The notes below the pieces were generated by a model. It did no database searches, was not told the origin of the DNA, and saw nothing but the letters and a program-made list of their open reading frames with translations. A stretch of 64,000 nt of DNA from Chloroflexota bacterium (GTDB lineage: Bacteria; Chloroflexota; Anaerolineae; Anaerolineales; Villigracilaceae). Each line of letters opens with the position of its first letter. Position 1 is the stretch's first letter. The translations under genes were made by a program, and so were the position numbers. Positions 15,771 through 24,763 of the stretch are shown piece by piece. The stretch spans positions 124,001-188,000 of the forward strand of contig JACPYX010000007.1 in assembly GCA_016195815.1 (NCBI GenBank), read 5' to 3'.

Positions 15771-16235
15771 ATGCCAATCCCTGCCGGAATCCCAGCCCCC
15801 GATTTTGAATTGCTTGATGATCAGCGTCTAACGCACCGCCTCTCCGACTTTCGCGGGCGGCCCGTTATTCTATATTTTTATCCGGCTGACGATACGCCCG
15901 GTTGCACCAAAGAAGCCTGCAATTTCCGCGACGACTATTCTGCTTATGAAAAGGCTGGCGTCGTGATTCTAGGCGTCAGCCCTGATTCGGTCGAATCGCA
16001 TATTAAGTTTAAAAAGAAATTTCAATTGCCTTTTCCTCTGCTTGCCGACGAAGGGCATAAAGTTTGTGATCTCTATGGCTCGTGGGGGCCGAAGAAATTT
16101 ATGGGAAGGGAATACGAAGGCGTTCTCCGCACCACCTTCCTGATAGACGCGCAGGGAAAGATCGCGCGTGTCTTTGAGAACGTTCGTCCAGCTCAACATA
16201 GCGTCGAACTTCTTGAAGCGATAAAAGCCTATTAA
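15771..16235 (+). CDS. bcp: Peroxiredoxin, BCP/PrxQ type
   Basis: 154 residues, full length. The peroxidatic cysteine is Cys45 in ADDTPGCTKEACNF and the resolving cysteine is Cys50, the five-residue spacing of atypical 2-Cys BCP/PrxQ enzymes. It reduces hydrogen peroxide and organic hydroperoxides in the cytoplasm, using thioredoxin as reductant. It lies nine bases after the receiver gene and is followed by a terminator. Its position just before the oxidase operon may be coincidental. Confidence 0.93.
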   Translation: MPIPAGIPAPDFELLDDQRLTHRLSDFRGRPVILYFYPADDTPGCTKEACNFRDDYSAYEKAGVVILGVSPDSVESHIKFKKKFQLPFPLLADEGHKVCDLYGSWGPKKFMGREYEGVLRTTFLIDAQGKIARVFENVRPAQHSVELLEAIKAY

Positions 16236-16272
16236 TTCAATTGCCGAAGCCTTTCAATCGTCGAATCCTTGC

Positions 16273-16297
16273 CGCCGCCTTTTGGCGGTGTTTTTTT
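16273..16297 (+). terminator. Rho-independent terminator after the peroxiredoxin gene
   Basis: A short GC hairpin (CCGCC 16275-16279 with GGCGG 16284-16288, TTTT loop, extendable by a further two pairs) is followed directly by seven T at 16291-16297. Confidence 0.85.
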
Positions 16298-16322
16298 GTA
16301 CTAACCAATGTGCCGATAAAGC

Positions 16323-16351
16323 GTGACAAATTCGAGGAAATTTGGTAAATT
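16323..16351 (+). promoter_or_regulatory. Candidate sigma70-type promoter of the oxidase operon
   Basis: GTGACA at 16323-16328 and TAAATT at 16346-16351 are separated by 17 bases, between the peroxiredoxin terminator and the ctaC start. The -35 matches five of six consensus bases and the -10 four of six. The resulting leader would be about 150 bases. Confidence 0.4.
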
Positions 16352-16511
16352 ATGCACCTCGTCCAATTATGATGGGTGTTTTAGTGAACCGCCTTTATAG
16401 GATGTTTTGAAAACCAGCCCCTTGTTTTACGATCGCCTGATGAACGCGCCGTGGAACAAGGGGAAAGCGTGCTTGTAGAAATAGCTCAAGATACTATAAG
16501 GAGAGAGAAGT

Positions 16512-17516
16512 ATGCGACATTTTGTAATTGTCGGCGTGCTGGTCGTTCTAGTGGCCGTCCTGACCTATGTCGGGTTGAATAGCATCGGTTTGATGCCGGT
16601 TGAGGCGAGCGCCCAATCCGTGCCCATTGATTGGTTGTGGAATCTTGATGTTAGAGTTATATCATTTTTGTTTGCGCTCATTGTTGTTCCAATTGCGTAC
16701 AGTTTGATTGCTTTTCGCCGCAAGAAAGGGGATACGACGGATGCAGAACATATTGAAGGCAACACTCCGCTTGAGATCACCTGGACGGTCGTTCCTCTTA
16801 TTGTAGTACTGATTTTTGCCTATCTCGGCGCTTATACATTGGCTGAAATCCGCGTGGTAGATCCAAGCGCGGCAGAGATCAAGGTCAGGGCTATACAATG
16901 GGCATGGTCGTTTCAATACCCTGAGGGGTTTACTTCCAAAGAACTCCATTTGCCGGTCAATAAACAAGTTGTTTTGAAAATGGAATCCAGCGATGTCATT
17001 CATTCGTTCTGGGTTCCAGAGTTCCGTATCAAGCAGGATGTTGTGCCTGGCCGCATCACCGAATATCGCGTCACACCGATTCTTGTTGGAAGTTACATGG
17101 TTCGTTGTGCGGAATTATGCGGCGCATCGCATGCCTATATGCAAGCTCCGGTTATCGTTTCATCGCAGGCAGATTATGACGCCTGGATTGCATCGCAAAA
17201 GGCTCTCGCGGCCGCGGCCGCGCAGACGCCGGCGGGACGCGGCGAACAACTTGCCAATACGATTGGCTGCCGGGGCTGCCATACCATTGACGGGAGTAAA
17301 TTGGTTGGGCCGAGTTGGCAGGGTCTTTACGGTTCGCAGGTCACTCTTTCAGACGGCACAACCGTTACAGCCAATGACGCTTATTTGATCGAGTCTATCG
17401 CCAACCCGAGCATCAAGATCGTCAAAGGTTTCGAGACGACAACGGCAATGCCTAAATTTGACTTGACCGATGCCCAGATCCAGGATCTTGTCGCATATCT
17501 TGCGACACTGAAATAA
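16512..17516 (+). CDS. ctaC: Cytochrome c oxidase subunit II with fused cytochrome c domain (caa3 type)
   Basis: 334 residues: an N-terminal membrane helix or signal (4-26), a second helix (46-68), a cupredoxin domain and a C-terminal cytochrome c. CuA ligands are all present: His164 (VIHSFWVPEF), Cys199, Glu201, Cys203, His207 and Met210. The heme motif is C253-x-x-C256-H257, with Met313 (TAMPKF) as likely distal ligand. An Ala-rich linker (about 229-240) joins the domains. The subunit takes electrons, through its own heme, to CuA and on to subunit I on the outer face of the membrane. AAGGAGAGAG precedes the ATG. This is the first gene of a three-gene oxidase operon. Confidence 0.96.
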   Translation: MRHFVIVGVLVVLVAVLTYVGLNSIGLMPVEASAQSVPIDWLWNLDVRVISFLFALIVVPIAYSLIAFRRKKGDTTDAEHIEGNTPLEITWTVVPLIVVLIFAYLGAYTLAEIRVVDPSAAEIKVRAIQWAWSFQYPEGFTSKELHLPVNKQVVLKMESSDVIHSFWVPEFRIKQDVVPGRITEYRVTPILVGSYMVRCAELCGASHAYMQAPVIVSSQADYDAWIASQKALAAAAAQTPAGRGEQLANTIGCRGCHTIDGSKLVGPSWQGLYGSQVTLSDGTTVTANDAYLIESIANPSIKIVKGFETTTAMPKFDLTDAQIQDLVAYLATLK

Positions 17517-17522
17517 ATAAAT

Positions 17523-17551
17523 TTAGGCCTGACAAGAATTGTCAGGCCTAA
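17523..17551 (+). other. Intercistronic hairpin between oxidase subunits II and I
   Basis: A perfect 13-base-pair inverted repeat (17523-17535 with 17539-17551) has a 3-base loop and no T-run, and ends immediately before the ribosome binding site of ctaD. It could mark RNA processing or stabilise one part of the transcript, or act as a partial attenuator. Confidence 0.7.
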
Positions 17552-17564
17552 TCATGGAGGAAAC

Positions 17565-19415
17565 ATGAAAAAATTCTTCTCGTCTGCCCTGGCGCGTGGC
17601 CTTATCTGGCAGGTTGTCGGCTGGGCGTTAGGCGCCGCCTTTGTCACGCTGATACGTATTTTGATGGGATTGAAACCTTTGGGCATATTCTTTTTCACTG
17701 AACCCGCCTGGGTATTCGGTGGATTGGTTGGCGCCATTTCCTTCCTCGCCGCCAGCGGCGTCATCAGCGACTGGTTCAAATGGGCCAAAGGCGAAGAAAC
17801 CCCTGAACACCACCATGACCCGGATGGCTGGGAAAAGTTCATCAATGTTTCACTTGATCACAAGGTTATTGGCATTCAGTACACACTAACGGCTTTGCTG
17901 CTTCTGGTTATCGGTGGGATTTTCTCGCTGATCTTCCGCACGGAGCTGGCCTCTTCCGGACTTCAATTCCTGACTTTGCAATGGTACAACACGTTGATGT
18001 CCCTGCATGGCATGGTCATGATTATCGGTATCCTGCTCGGTATCGCCGGGGTGATCAACTATATTGTGCCGCTTTTGATCGGCGCGCAGGATATGGCCTT
18101 CCCGCGCTTGAATGCGTTTTCTTATTGGCTTGCGCCCCCGGCTGCAGTTCTTTTGCTCTCCAGCCTGGCGTTGGGTGGTTTCGATACCGGCTGGACAGGT
18201 TATCCGCCGCTCTCTGCCCGCGCTCCTGTTGGGATGCAGATGTTCTTCCTCGGCGTTTTTGTCGCAGGTTGGTCATCCATTCTCGGCGCATTGAACACCA
18301 TCGCAACTGTTGCTCGTATGCGCGCGAAAGGTATGACCGCCTTCCGAATGCCGATCTTCGTATGGGCCGCGATTGCCACCTCGATCATCGCCTTGACCGC
18401 CACACAATTGATCGGCCTCTCATTTCAAATGGTTATGTTCCAACGCCTGTTTGGAATGGGTTTCTTCGACCCGGCCAAGGGCGGCAATCCTATTTTATTC
18501 CAGCACCTGTTCTGGTTCTATTCCCACCCGGCTGTTTACGTATTTATCCTGCCGGGGCTCGGCGTAATCTCTGAGTTGTTGCCGGTTTTTGTTCGCAAGC
18601 CGTTGTTCGGCTATCGCTGGATCGCGCTCTCCTCGCTTGGCATCGCATTGGTGGGTTTTCTTGTCTGGGCGCATCATATGTACACGTCCGGTATGAACGA
18701 GTACTTGAGCACCCCTTTTATGTATAGTACTTTGCTGGTGGCTGTTCCAACTGGTGTCAAGTTCTTCTCGTGGGTGGCAACCATTTGGAAAGGAAAAATT
18801 TCTTCGCCGATACCCACTGCTTTCCTTTTTGTACTGGGAGGCATTGTTGTTTTCTTGATGGGCGGCCTGTCCGGGCCTCCCAACGCAACCGTCGCCACCG
18901 ATCTTCAACTTCAGGATACCTACTGGATTGTCGGCCATTTCCACGATACATTATTTGGCGGTTATGTCCTCCCGTTCTTTGCCGCAATCTATTTCTGGTT
19001 TCCCAAAGCTACCGGACGCCGTATGAATGAAACGCTCGGCCGTATCCATTTCTGGTTGATGACACCATCCTTTATCGTTTTGACTCTTCTCATGATGCGT
19101 ATCGGCTTGCTTGGTATGCGCCGCCGCATTGCGGACTACGATGCGGCGCTGGGTTTTGATACATATAATCTTGTCATGACGATTTCCGCTTTCCTTATTG
19201 CGCTGTCGGTTCTTGTGTTCTTCATCAACTTTTTCCGCAGCATGAAGAAAGGGGAGCCTGCCACTGGCAACGTTTGGAATTCGCGTTCGCCGGAATGGCA
19301 GGTACCTTCGCCTATGCCCGCACATAATTACGACCAGCCGTTTGAAGTGGTGGGCGAACCGTATGATTACGGCTTGGCCGATTCGGTATATGTAAGATTT
19401 GCCAAGGAAAAGTAG
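17565..19415 (+). CDS. ctaD: Cytochrome c oxidase subunit I, A2-type heme-copper oxidase
   Basis: 616 residues with at least 12 core helices plus two extra N-terminal hydrophobic segments. All metal ligands are visible: heme a His148 and His460, CuB His321, His370 and His371, heme a3 His458, and the cross-linked Tyr325. Helix VI reads YSHPAVY (319-325), not GHPEVY: the D-channel glutamate is absent and the Tyr-Ser pair that marks A2-type enzymes is present. The protein reduces O2 to water and pumps protons. The C-terminal tail (about 560-616) is soluble. GGAGG lies before the ATG. Gene order II-I-(IV-III) is operon-like. Confidence 0.96.
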   Translation: MKKFFSSALARGLIWQVVGWALGAAFVTLIRILMGLKPLGIFFFTEPAWVFGGLVGAISFLAASGVISDWFKWAKGEETPEHHHDPDGWEKFINVSLDHKVIGIQYTLTALLLLVIGGIFSLIFRTELASSGLQFLTLQWYNTLMSLHGMVMIIGILLGIAGVINYIVPLLIGAQDMAFPRLNAFSYWLAPPAAVLLLSSLALGGFDTGWTGYPPLSARAPVGMQMFFLGVFVAGWSSILGALNTIATVARMRAKGMTAFRMPIFVWAAIATSIIALTATQLIGLSFQMVMFQRLFGMGFFDPAKGGNPILFQHLFWFYSHPAVYVFILPGLGVISELLPVFVRKPLFGYRWIALSSLGIALVGFLVWAHHMYTSGMNEYLSTPFMYSTLLVAVPTGVKFFSWVATIWKGKISSPIPTAFLFVLGGIVVFLMGGLSGPPNATVATDLQLQDTYWIVGHFHDTLFGGYVLPFFAAIYFWFPKATGRRMNETLGRIHFWLMTPSFIVLTLLMMRIGLLGMRRRIADYDAALGFDTYNLVMTISAFLIALSVLVFFINFFRSMKKGEPATGNVWNSRSPEWQVPSPMPAHNYDQPFEVVGEPYDYGLADSVYVRFAKEK

Positions 19416-19432
19416 GCGAAAGGAATCAACAC

Positions 19433-20203
19433 ATGGCACATATGAATAAATCTGAAGCTCTCCGTCAGGGCGTACTTATCTTTGTCTTCCTGGCTGTTTT
19501 GACCGCTCTTGAATTCTTCGTGGCGAGCGCAATTGGTTCTGTGACTTTACTGGCCGCGATTGCGTTGGTTAAATTCGGGCTGGTCGCGTATTACTACATG
19601 CACATCTACAAACTCAACCTGAATGATCAGGATGCCGATCGCCGCAGTGACGCCTATAAGTTGGCCACGAACCGGCTTGGACTTTGGTTGTTTCTGCTTT
19701 CGGACACGTTTGTCTTTGGCGGACTGGCAGTCTCCCGCTTCAACCTGCTTGGATTGACCCGCCCGCCTCTCAACCCGACTCTTGGCCTGATCGTAACTTC
19801 GGTGCTGCTGCTCTCTTCCTTCTTCATGAACCGGGCTGAAGTCTCCATGGAACATGGCGATCGCAAGAATTTTATCCTGTTCACATCTTTGACTCTGGCG
19901 CTCGGCCTGGCCTTTGTCGTGGGTGTGCTTGGAGTGGAGTGGCCGTCTGCCATAGCGGAAGGCGTTACCCCGTCCGTGAGCGCAGCGGGCGCCATCTTCT
20001 TCATGATGACGGGCATGCATGCGTTCCATGTTGTAACCGGGCTGGTCTTCCTCCTCATTATCCTTCGTAATGGCGCGCGGGGACTCTACTCTTCCGAGAA
20101 ACACTGGGCGGTTGAGGCGGCTACAGTTTACTGGCACTTTATAGATGTGGTTTGGATATTTTTCTATCCCGCCCTGTATCTGATTGGAAAGCTCATTAAA
20201 TAG
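19433..20203 (+). CDS. Fused cytochrome c oxidase subunits IV and III
   Basis: 256 residues. Residues 1-65 hold two helices and the YYYMHIYKLN ending of the small prokaryotic subunit IV. Residues 75-256 match subunit III: NRLGLWLFLLSDTFVFGG at the start, MTGMHAFHVVTGL near 185-197, and the final EAATVYWHFIDVVWIFFYPALYLI that contains the conserved subunit III histidine and acidic residues. The two are normally separate genes, with III before IV. Here the order in the fused chain is IV then III. The role is structural support of subunit I and of its proton uptake path. AAAGGA precedes the ATG. No assembly genes (heme A synthase, Sco) follow in the operon. Confidence 0.85.
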   Translation: MAHMNKSEALRQGVLIFVFLAVLTALEFFVASAIGSVTLLAAIALVKFGLVAYYYMHIYKLNLNDQDADRRSDAYKLATNRLGLWLFLLSDTFVFGGLAVSRFNLLGLTRPPLNPTLGLIVTSVLLLSSFFMNRAEVSMEHGDRKNFILFTSLTLALGLAFVVGVLGVEWPSAIAEGVTPSVSAAGAIFFMMTGMHAFHVVTGLVFLLIILRNGARGLYSSEKHWAVEAATVYWHFIDVVWIFFYPALYLIGKLIK

Positions 20204-20318
20204 CCCGCCTTACAATCCCTGTGCGCTGTTTCGTTAGCCTCGAGCAGGGCGCGCAGTCGTAATATAATCGGCCCACAGCGATTGCTGTTCAAATCAATTT
20301 ATCAAGAGGAGATGCTGC

Positions 20319-20735
20319 ATGAGTACTCGTAAATTTTCTGTCATATTGGCCCTGACCGTCGTTATTTTGGCAACACTTGCCTGTAGCGCGCTGTCTACCA
20401 CGCCCACGGTTTCCAACATCCGCATGGCCACGGATGATACCGGCAAGACCACCACCGCTACATATTCCCCTAGCGAGGTGTTCTTTGTATTCGCCGATTT
20501 GAGCAATATTAAAGTCGGATCGGTCATCGAAGCGAAATGGTATGCGGTGAATGTAACTGGCGTGGATGCCAACACCGAGATCAATACATCTGATTACACT
20601 TACGAGTCAGGTATTGATTATGTCTATTTTAAGTTGAGCACTAATGACGGCAGCGATTGGCCTGCTGGTACCTTCCGGGTTGAGCTATATCTGGATGGCT
20701 TGAAAGTCGGCGAACAATTGTTTGCGGTTCAATAG
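20319..20735 (+). CDS. Small secreted lipoprotein of unknown function
   Basis: 138 residues. A lipoprotein signal peptide ends in the lipobox LATLAC with Cys at about residue 22, so the mature protein would be anchored on the outer side of the membrane. The mature part is Thr/Ser/Asp-rich and beta-strand-like, ending in a region (GTFRVELYLDGLKVGEQLF) that reads like an immunoglobulin-like or carbohydrate-binding-type beta-sandwich edge. I do not recognise a named family. It has a strong ribosome binding site (GAGGAG) and its own terminator, and the preceding oxidase genes end 115 bases upstream, so it is probably a single-gene unit. Confidence 0.75.
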   Translation: MSTRKFSVILALTVVILATLACSALSTTPTVSNIRMATDDTGKTTTATYSPSEVFFVFADLSNIKVGSVIEAKWYAVNVTGVDANTEINTSDYTYESGIDYVYFKLSTNDGSDWPAGTFRVELYLDGLKVGEQLFAVQ

Positions 20736-20746
20736 GAATTGGGACG

Positions 20747-20786
20747 ACGAAAAGGCCTGCGAGCATTTAGCCGCAGGCCTTTTCGT
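20747..20786. terminator. Bidirectional terminator between convergent lipoprotein and chromate transporter genes
   Basis: A perfect 15-base-pair stem (20747-20761 with 20772-20786) with a 10-base loop includes AAAAGG/CCTTTT arms, giving a T-run on both strands. It follows the lipoprotein stop at 20735 and faces the minus-strand chromate transporter gene ending at 20887. Confidence 0.85.
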
Positions 20787-20886
20787 TGTGCCGGGCCGTG
20801 TTGTTGCCATGGCTATTTCGTCAATGGTGGAGTTGGGAACGATGATGATTTTTGGGCGGGTAAAGGATGACATGGTATTCATGGTT

Positions 20887-22008
20887 TTATCGAATGAATG
20901 AAACCAAATATCCAGCCAGTGCGCCGCCCGCGATCAGCCATGTCGAGTTGACCTTGTAACGGATGAGCAGGATCAAAGCCAGGATGACAAGCAGGATGGC
21001 GAAGATATCCGTCAGTGAGGCAAGGCCCAGTTGAAACGTCACGCCCGCCATCAGTCCAAGAGAAGAGGTGTTCACTCCGTCCAATAAACTGCTCATCCAA
21101 ACCGAGTTGCGGATGCGTGGAATCAAAGGATTCGAGATGGCGACGAAGATAAAGGATGGGAGAAAAATTCCGAGCGTGGCGAGCAACGCGCCGGGAATGC
21201 CTCGGAGCAAGTAGCCGATAAATGTCGCGGACGTGAAGAGCGGCCCGGGAGTGATCTGGCCGACCGCGATGGCGTCTATCAATTGCTGGTCGGTCAACCA
21301 GCCGAGGCGCGAGACAAAGTCCGCGCGCAGAAAGGCGAACAGAACGTAGCCGCTTCCATATAAAACTGCGCCGATTTTGAGAAAGGTGAGAAATAAAAGT
21401 GAAAGACTGAATGGTGCGGCAACTTGCGCGAGGCCAATGCCGCTGAGTGGAATTAAAACTGATGGGGAGATTTTTCTAAGCCGTTGCCAGTTCGCGATCA
21501 GCATGACAATCAGCCCGCCTGCGAAAAGCAAAATGATCTCATTGACTTTAAAAAAGTATAAGGCCAAGACCGCGATGCCCGCGAAAAATGCCAAACGATT
21601 TTTTAGCGCTTTAGCACCGAGAATCCATAAGGCTTGCGCGATGATGGCGATGACAATGGGCTTGATGCCATACAACAGCCATGCGGCTTGGGGCAATGTC
21701 CCAAATTGAACATAAAGCCAGGCTAGTGCCAGCACAATCAGCATGGCTGGTGCGATGAAGCACACACCGCCGACGATCAGCCCGGGCCAGCCCGCCTGCA
21801 TGAAGCCGATGTGGATTGCCATCTCGGTTGAGTTGGGGCCGGGGATGAGATTGGTGGCGCCAAGCAGGTCGAGGAATTCTTCGTCGGTCAGCCACTTGCG
21901 GCGCGCCACAACTTCCTCATGGAACATGGCGACGTGTGCGGCAGGCCCGCCGAAGGCTGTGAATCCGAGTTTGAGAAAGAGTTTGGCGACTTCGGCAAGG
22001 GGCGACAT
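20887..22008 (-). CDS. chrA: Chromate transporter ChrA, two-domain form
   Basis: 373 residues with about ten to twelve helices in two homologous halves. The family signature occurs in each: GFTAFGGPAAHVAMFHEE (about 14-31) with NLIPGPNSTEMAIHIGF (about 53-69), and IGAVLYGSGYVLFAFL with VGQITPGPLFTSATFIGYLLRG in the second half. Members export chromate, probably by proton coupling. Some may carry sulfate or other anions, so resistance is likely but not certain. No ribosome binding site is obvious. The start lies 25 bases downstream of the VWA gene end, so it could be the last gene of that minus-strand group. Confidence 0.9.
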   Translation of the reverse strand: MSPLAEVAKLFLKLGFTAFGGPAAHVAMFHEEVVARRKWLTDEEFLDLLGATNLIPGPNSTEMAIHIGFMQAGWPGLIVGGVCFIAPAMLIVLALAWLYVQFGTLPQAAWLLYGIKPIVIAIIAQALWILGAKALKNRLAFFAGIAVLALYFFKVNEIILLFAGGLIVMLIANWQRLRKISPSVLIPLSGIGLAQVAAPFSLSLLFLTFLKIGAVLYGSGYVLFAFLRADFVSRLGWLTDQQLIDAIAVGQITPGPLFTSATFIGYLLRGIPGALLATLGIFLPSFIFVAISNPLIPRIRNSVWMSSLLDGVNTSSLGLMAGVTFQLGLASLTDIFAILLVILALILLIRYKVNSTWLIAGGALAGYLVSFIR

Positions 22009-22032
22009 TCGGCAAGTTTACCGCAAATAAAT

Positions 22033-23409
22033 TTATGTTGTCATCAACTGATCCACTGCCTCGGCAAGCTCCCTCAAATTACCAACTTTCAACACATTAG
22101 CGCACAGCGGCGCGTACTTGGGCATGTCGCTGTCGCCGTTCCAGAGCGCCGGCGGTTCGGGATTCAGCCACACGGTGCGCGCGGAACGGCGTGACATGAC
22201 CGTGAACAGGTCAACGCGCGGGTCGTTGAAATTGTTGCGCCCGTCGCCGACGACGATCAGCGTGGTCTGGCTGTTGAGCGTGTCCATGTATTCGTTATTG
22301 AAATCGTTGAGCGACCAGCCGAGGTCGGTGTTGTAATATCCGCTTGGCATCCGCCACAAAACGGAAGCAATTGCCTGGTCCGCGTTGGAGCCGGTGAATT
22401 CATCCGATATATATTCGAGATGGTCAATGAACGCGAAGGCGTGCGTCTTGCGGACTTGTCCCTGCAAAGCAAAAAGAAAACTCAGCATCAATTCGGAACA
22501 AAAGCGCATCGAAGTGCTGATGTCGCAGATCACAACCAACTTTGGTTTCTTGACGCGGTCACGATGGCGGATCTCCATCGGCACGCCGTGATATTTCAGG
22601 CTGGCGCGGATGGTGGCCTTCGCGTCGAGCTGTCCGCTCTTGGCGTGTTTTTGTCTCAGCGCTATGCGCGTCTTCAAGGCCGCGGCCAATCGCTTGACTT
22701 CGTGTTGAAGCAATCGTTTGTCTTCATCCGAGAGCGCATGAAACGGGCGGTTCATCAAACTGTCAATGTTATCGGACGGCGGGCGTTGGCTGAGATTCTC
22801 GGCGATGCGTTGCCCGGCAAACTGTTTGATCTGTTCTGCCATACCCTGCAAATTTTGCCGGATGAGTTCGCGAATCTGTTCGACGCGCTCGCGGTTCATG
22901 CCCATCTGCGCCAGTTGTTCCATCAATTCCTGCATTGCCTTCTGAACTTCGGGAAATGCCATGGCGCGCATCATGCGCTGCGCCATCCAGTTTTGATAAT
23001 TAAGATTGTCTGCCTGATTCAATCCGACTAACTGCGCCAGCGCTTCCAACTCGGACCGGGTGAGCGGCTCGCCGTTCATCAGCCTTTCCATCCGCTGACG
23101 GAGATTCTCGGCCATCTGCCGAATTGCATCTGCCAGCATCTGCGCTTCTTCCGGCGTCATGTCGTCGGATGGATTTCCGCCCATCATCGGCGGCTGCCCC
23201 GACCCGAAGAACAGTGGGAATAATTTTTCAAAAACAGGAATGTCTTTCAAATCTTTAATCAACGTGGCGCGCAGAGATAATCGAAATGACTCGCGGTCTT
23301 GAATCCCCATGATATCCACCGCCGAGAAAGCCTCCGCGCTTTCAGCGAGCGATACGCGCACGCCGCTGGCGCGCAGGGCTGAGATTAATTGTAAGATGCG
23401 GGATTCCAT
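22033..23409 (-). CDS. VWA-domain protein, CoxE-like partner of MoxR ATPases
   Basis: 458 residues. Residues 80-260 are helical and rich in Met, Gln and charged residues. Residues 288-455 form a von Willebrand A domain with the metal-site motif DISTS at 296-300 and a second conserved segment VVGDGRNNFNDPR near 388. This is the CoxE/DUF58-like arrangement found next to MoxR-type AAA+ ATPases, where the pair acts as a chaperone or metal-insertion machine. In the CO dehydrogenase case it helps mature the Mo-Cu centre. No carbon monoxide dehydrogenase genes are in the window. GAGGAA precedes the ATG. It is the last gene of a five-gene minus-strand cluster starting with MoxR at 26339. Confidence 0.85.
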   Translation of the reverse strand: MESRILQLISALRASGVRVSLAESAEAFSAVDIMGIQDRESFRLSLRATLIKDLKDIPVFEKLFPLFFGSGQPPMMGGNPSDDMTPEEAQMLADAIRQMAENLRQRMERLMNGEPLTRSELEALAQLVGLNQADNLNYQNWMAQRMMRAMAFPEVQKAMQELMEQLAQMGMNRERVEQIRELIRQNLQGMAEQIKQFAGQRIAENLSQRPPSDNIDSLMNRPFHALSDEDKRLLQHEVKRLAAALKTRIALRQKHAKSGQLDAKATIRASLKYHGVPMEIRHRDRVKKPKLVVICDISTSMRFCSELMLSFLFALQGQVRKTHAFAFIDHLEYISDEFTGSNADQAIASVLWRMPSGYYNTDLGWSLNDFNNEYMDTLNSQTTLIVVGDGRNNFNDPRVDLFTVMSRRSARTVWLNPEPPALWNGDSDMPKYAPLCANVLKVGNLRELAEAVDQLMTT

Positions 23410-23447
23410 ATTTCAATTTCCTCGCAAGAGAGACGCATACGCCGCCC

Positions 23448-24158
23448 CTACGTTTGCGCTTGATCTATTTTCGGCATTTGCGATTGTTCGATCAATTCCT
23501 TCGGCGTGGGCGCGCCGCAATTAGGGCAAATATAATTATGTTCTGCGGGGATGTAAGAAGTCCCGCAAAACGGACAGGTGATCGGCATCGGCTCTTTCGG
23601 AACTTCCTTCACCACTTCCCTGGTCACTTCGCGCGTTTCGACTCGCGTTCCGCCTCCGCCAAGAAAGATGGCGCTTCCCCCGTATCCAAAGCCCGGTGAA
23701 TGACTGGTCGAGGAGGTCTGAGATGCAGAAGCTGAGGATGATCTGGCTCTTGATTTCGATGAAGAGGATTTCGATCCGCTCGATAGGCCTCCCGCCAAAG
23801 CAAACAAGACTGCAACGATGACCACTGCCGCAAGCGTGATGAAGACAATGATAGCCGTCAACCGTAACGCGCGCGGGATGTTGTATAACTCGTAGCCGTA
23901 ACTGAACAGGAATACGCCGCCAATGTAGAACGGCGCCAACAGCAGCATTAGATTAATGGCGCTATCCGGTGCGAAGTCCTCAAGCCACCACGTTCGATAT
24001 GCAATGGAAATGATCAGCGCCAGACTCGCGAGCGCAATCAGCCCGCCGGGAATCAGGAGATACAGCGGCTTGCCCGGCTTTGTGTCATCCTTGTGATAAT
24101 CAACGACTTCGTTTGTTTTGGCTCTTACTTGCCGCGCTTGAAATTGTGATTGTTCCAT
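23448..24158 (-). CDS. Membrane protein with C-terminal zinc ribbon
   Basis: 236 residues with three hydrophobic helices at about 32-52, 68-88 and 98-122. A long Ser-rich low-complexity linker (about 124-155) and a Gly-rich stretch follow, then a short REVTREVVKEV repeat and a C-terminal zinc ribbon (CPFCGTSY and CPNCGAPTP, about 194-219). I do not recognise a named family. Zinc ribbon plus membrane helices is common in proteins of uncharacterised membrane complexes. It sits between the TIR-like gene and the VWA gene, on the same strand with gaps of 87 and 38 bases, so it is likely a component of the same system. Confidence 0.7.
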   Translation of the reverse strand: MEQSQFQARQVRAKTNEVVDYHKDDTKPGKPLYLLIPGGLIALASLALIISIAYRTWWLEDFAPDSAINLMLLLAPFYIGGVFLFSYGYELYNIPRALRLTAIIVFITLAAVVIVAVLFALAGGLSSGSKSSSSKSRARSSSASASQTSSTSHSPGFGYGGSAIFLGGGGTRVETREVTREVVKEVPKEPMPITCPFCGTSYIPAEHNYICPNCGAPTPKELIEQSQMPKIDQAQT

Positions 24159-24245
24159 AGATTCTCGCCTTCTAAAGTTTTTTCAGTCAATTACCGGAAA
24201 ATCTTCCAAACTGATCAGGCTTCCATTTCGGCGGTTGAGGATTGC

Positions 24246-24746
24246 TTATTTATCTCTGCTATATCTCTCAATGTTCTTAACCCATTTTTGAAAGGTCACG
24301 ATAAATTCCGCTGAATGCAGGCTGGCGGGTGTCAAATCCACCCATTTGATGAACCAATCGTAACCATCCTCCAAAAGACCTTCGTTATGCAGACGCGACT
24401 CGGCAATGGCAAGTATGGGATGACCCAGTGCATAGGCCATCCCTGCCTCAACCTGATTCCATACGGTCGGCAAACTCACATTTGACAAACCGGTTTCCTC
24501 GGGACTGCCGCGCAATTCGGTTCCCAACTCGTAATTGAAGCGCTCAAACGCAATGACAATTGTGCCGGAGCAGCTTTTCATTACGTTCAGGATTTTCTTG
24601 AGCGGCTTTTCGGTCGTGAAATCTGTTCGCCCGACCGTGCGGGGTCGCAGGTGATATTCCTTAAGCAGTTCTTCAACTGCGAGGACAAAATTGCTCTGTT
24701 CAGTCGTTGCGGTTTTGCCAACACTTAAGAATATATTTATCGTCAT
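24246..24746 (-). CDS. TIR/NDT-like nucleotide-binding domain protein
   Basis: 166 residues, a single compact alpha/beta domain. A first strand NIFLSVG, a helix, GTIVIAFERF as a central strand (61-70), and then LPTVWNQVEAGMAYALGHPILAIAE (92-116) with Glu100. The pattern of a conserved glutamate followed by a helix and ALGxP before a strand is that of TIR and nucleoside deoxyribosyltransferase-like folds that bind or cleave NAD or nucleotides. I infer this from the pattern; catalysis is not demonstrated. It lies 17 bases after the SLATT membrane gene, suggesting a sensor-effector pair. A SLOG-type fold is the alternative. Confidence 0.6.
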   Translation of the reverse strand: MTINIFLSVGKTATTEQSNFVLAVEELLKEYHLRPRTVGRTDFTTEKPLKKILNVMKSCSGTIVIAFERFNYELGTELRGSPEETGLSNVSLPTVWNQVEAGMAYALGHPILAIAESRLHNEGLLEDGYDWFIKWVDLTPASLHSAEFIVTFQKWVKNIERYSRDK

Positions 24747-24763
24747 TCAGTCTCACTGATGGA

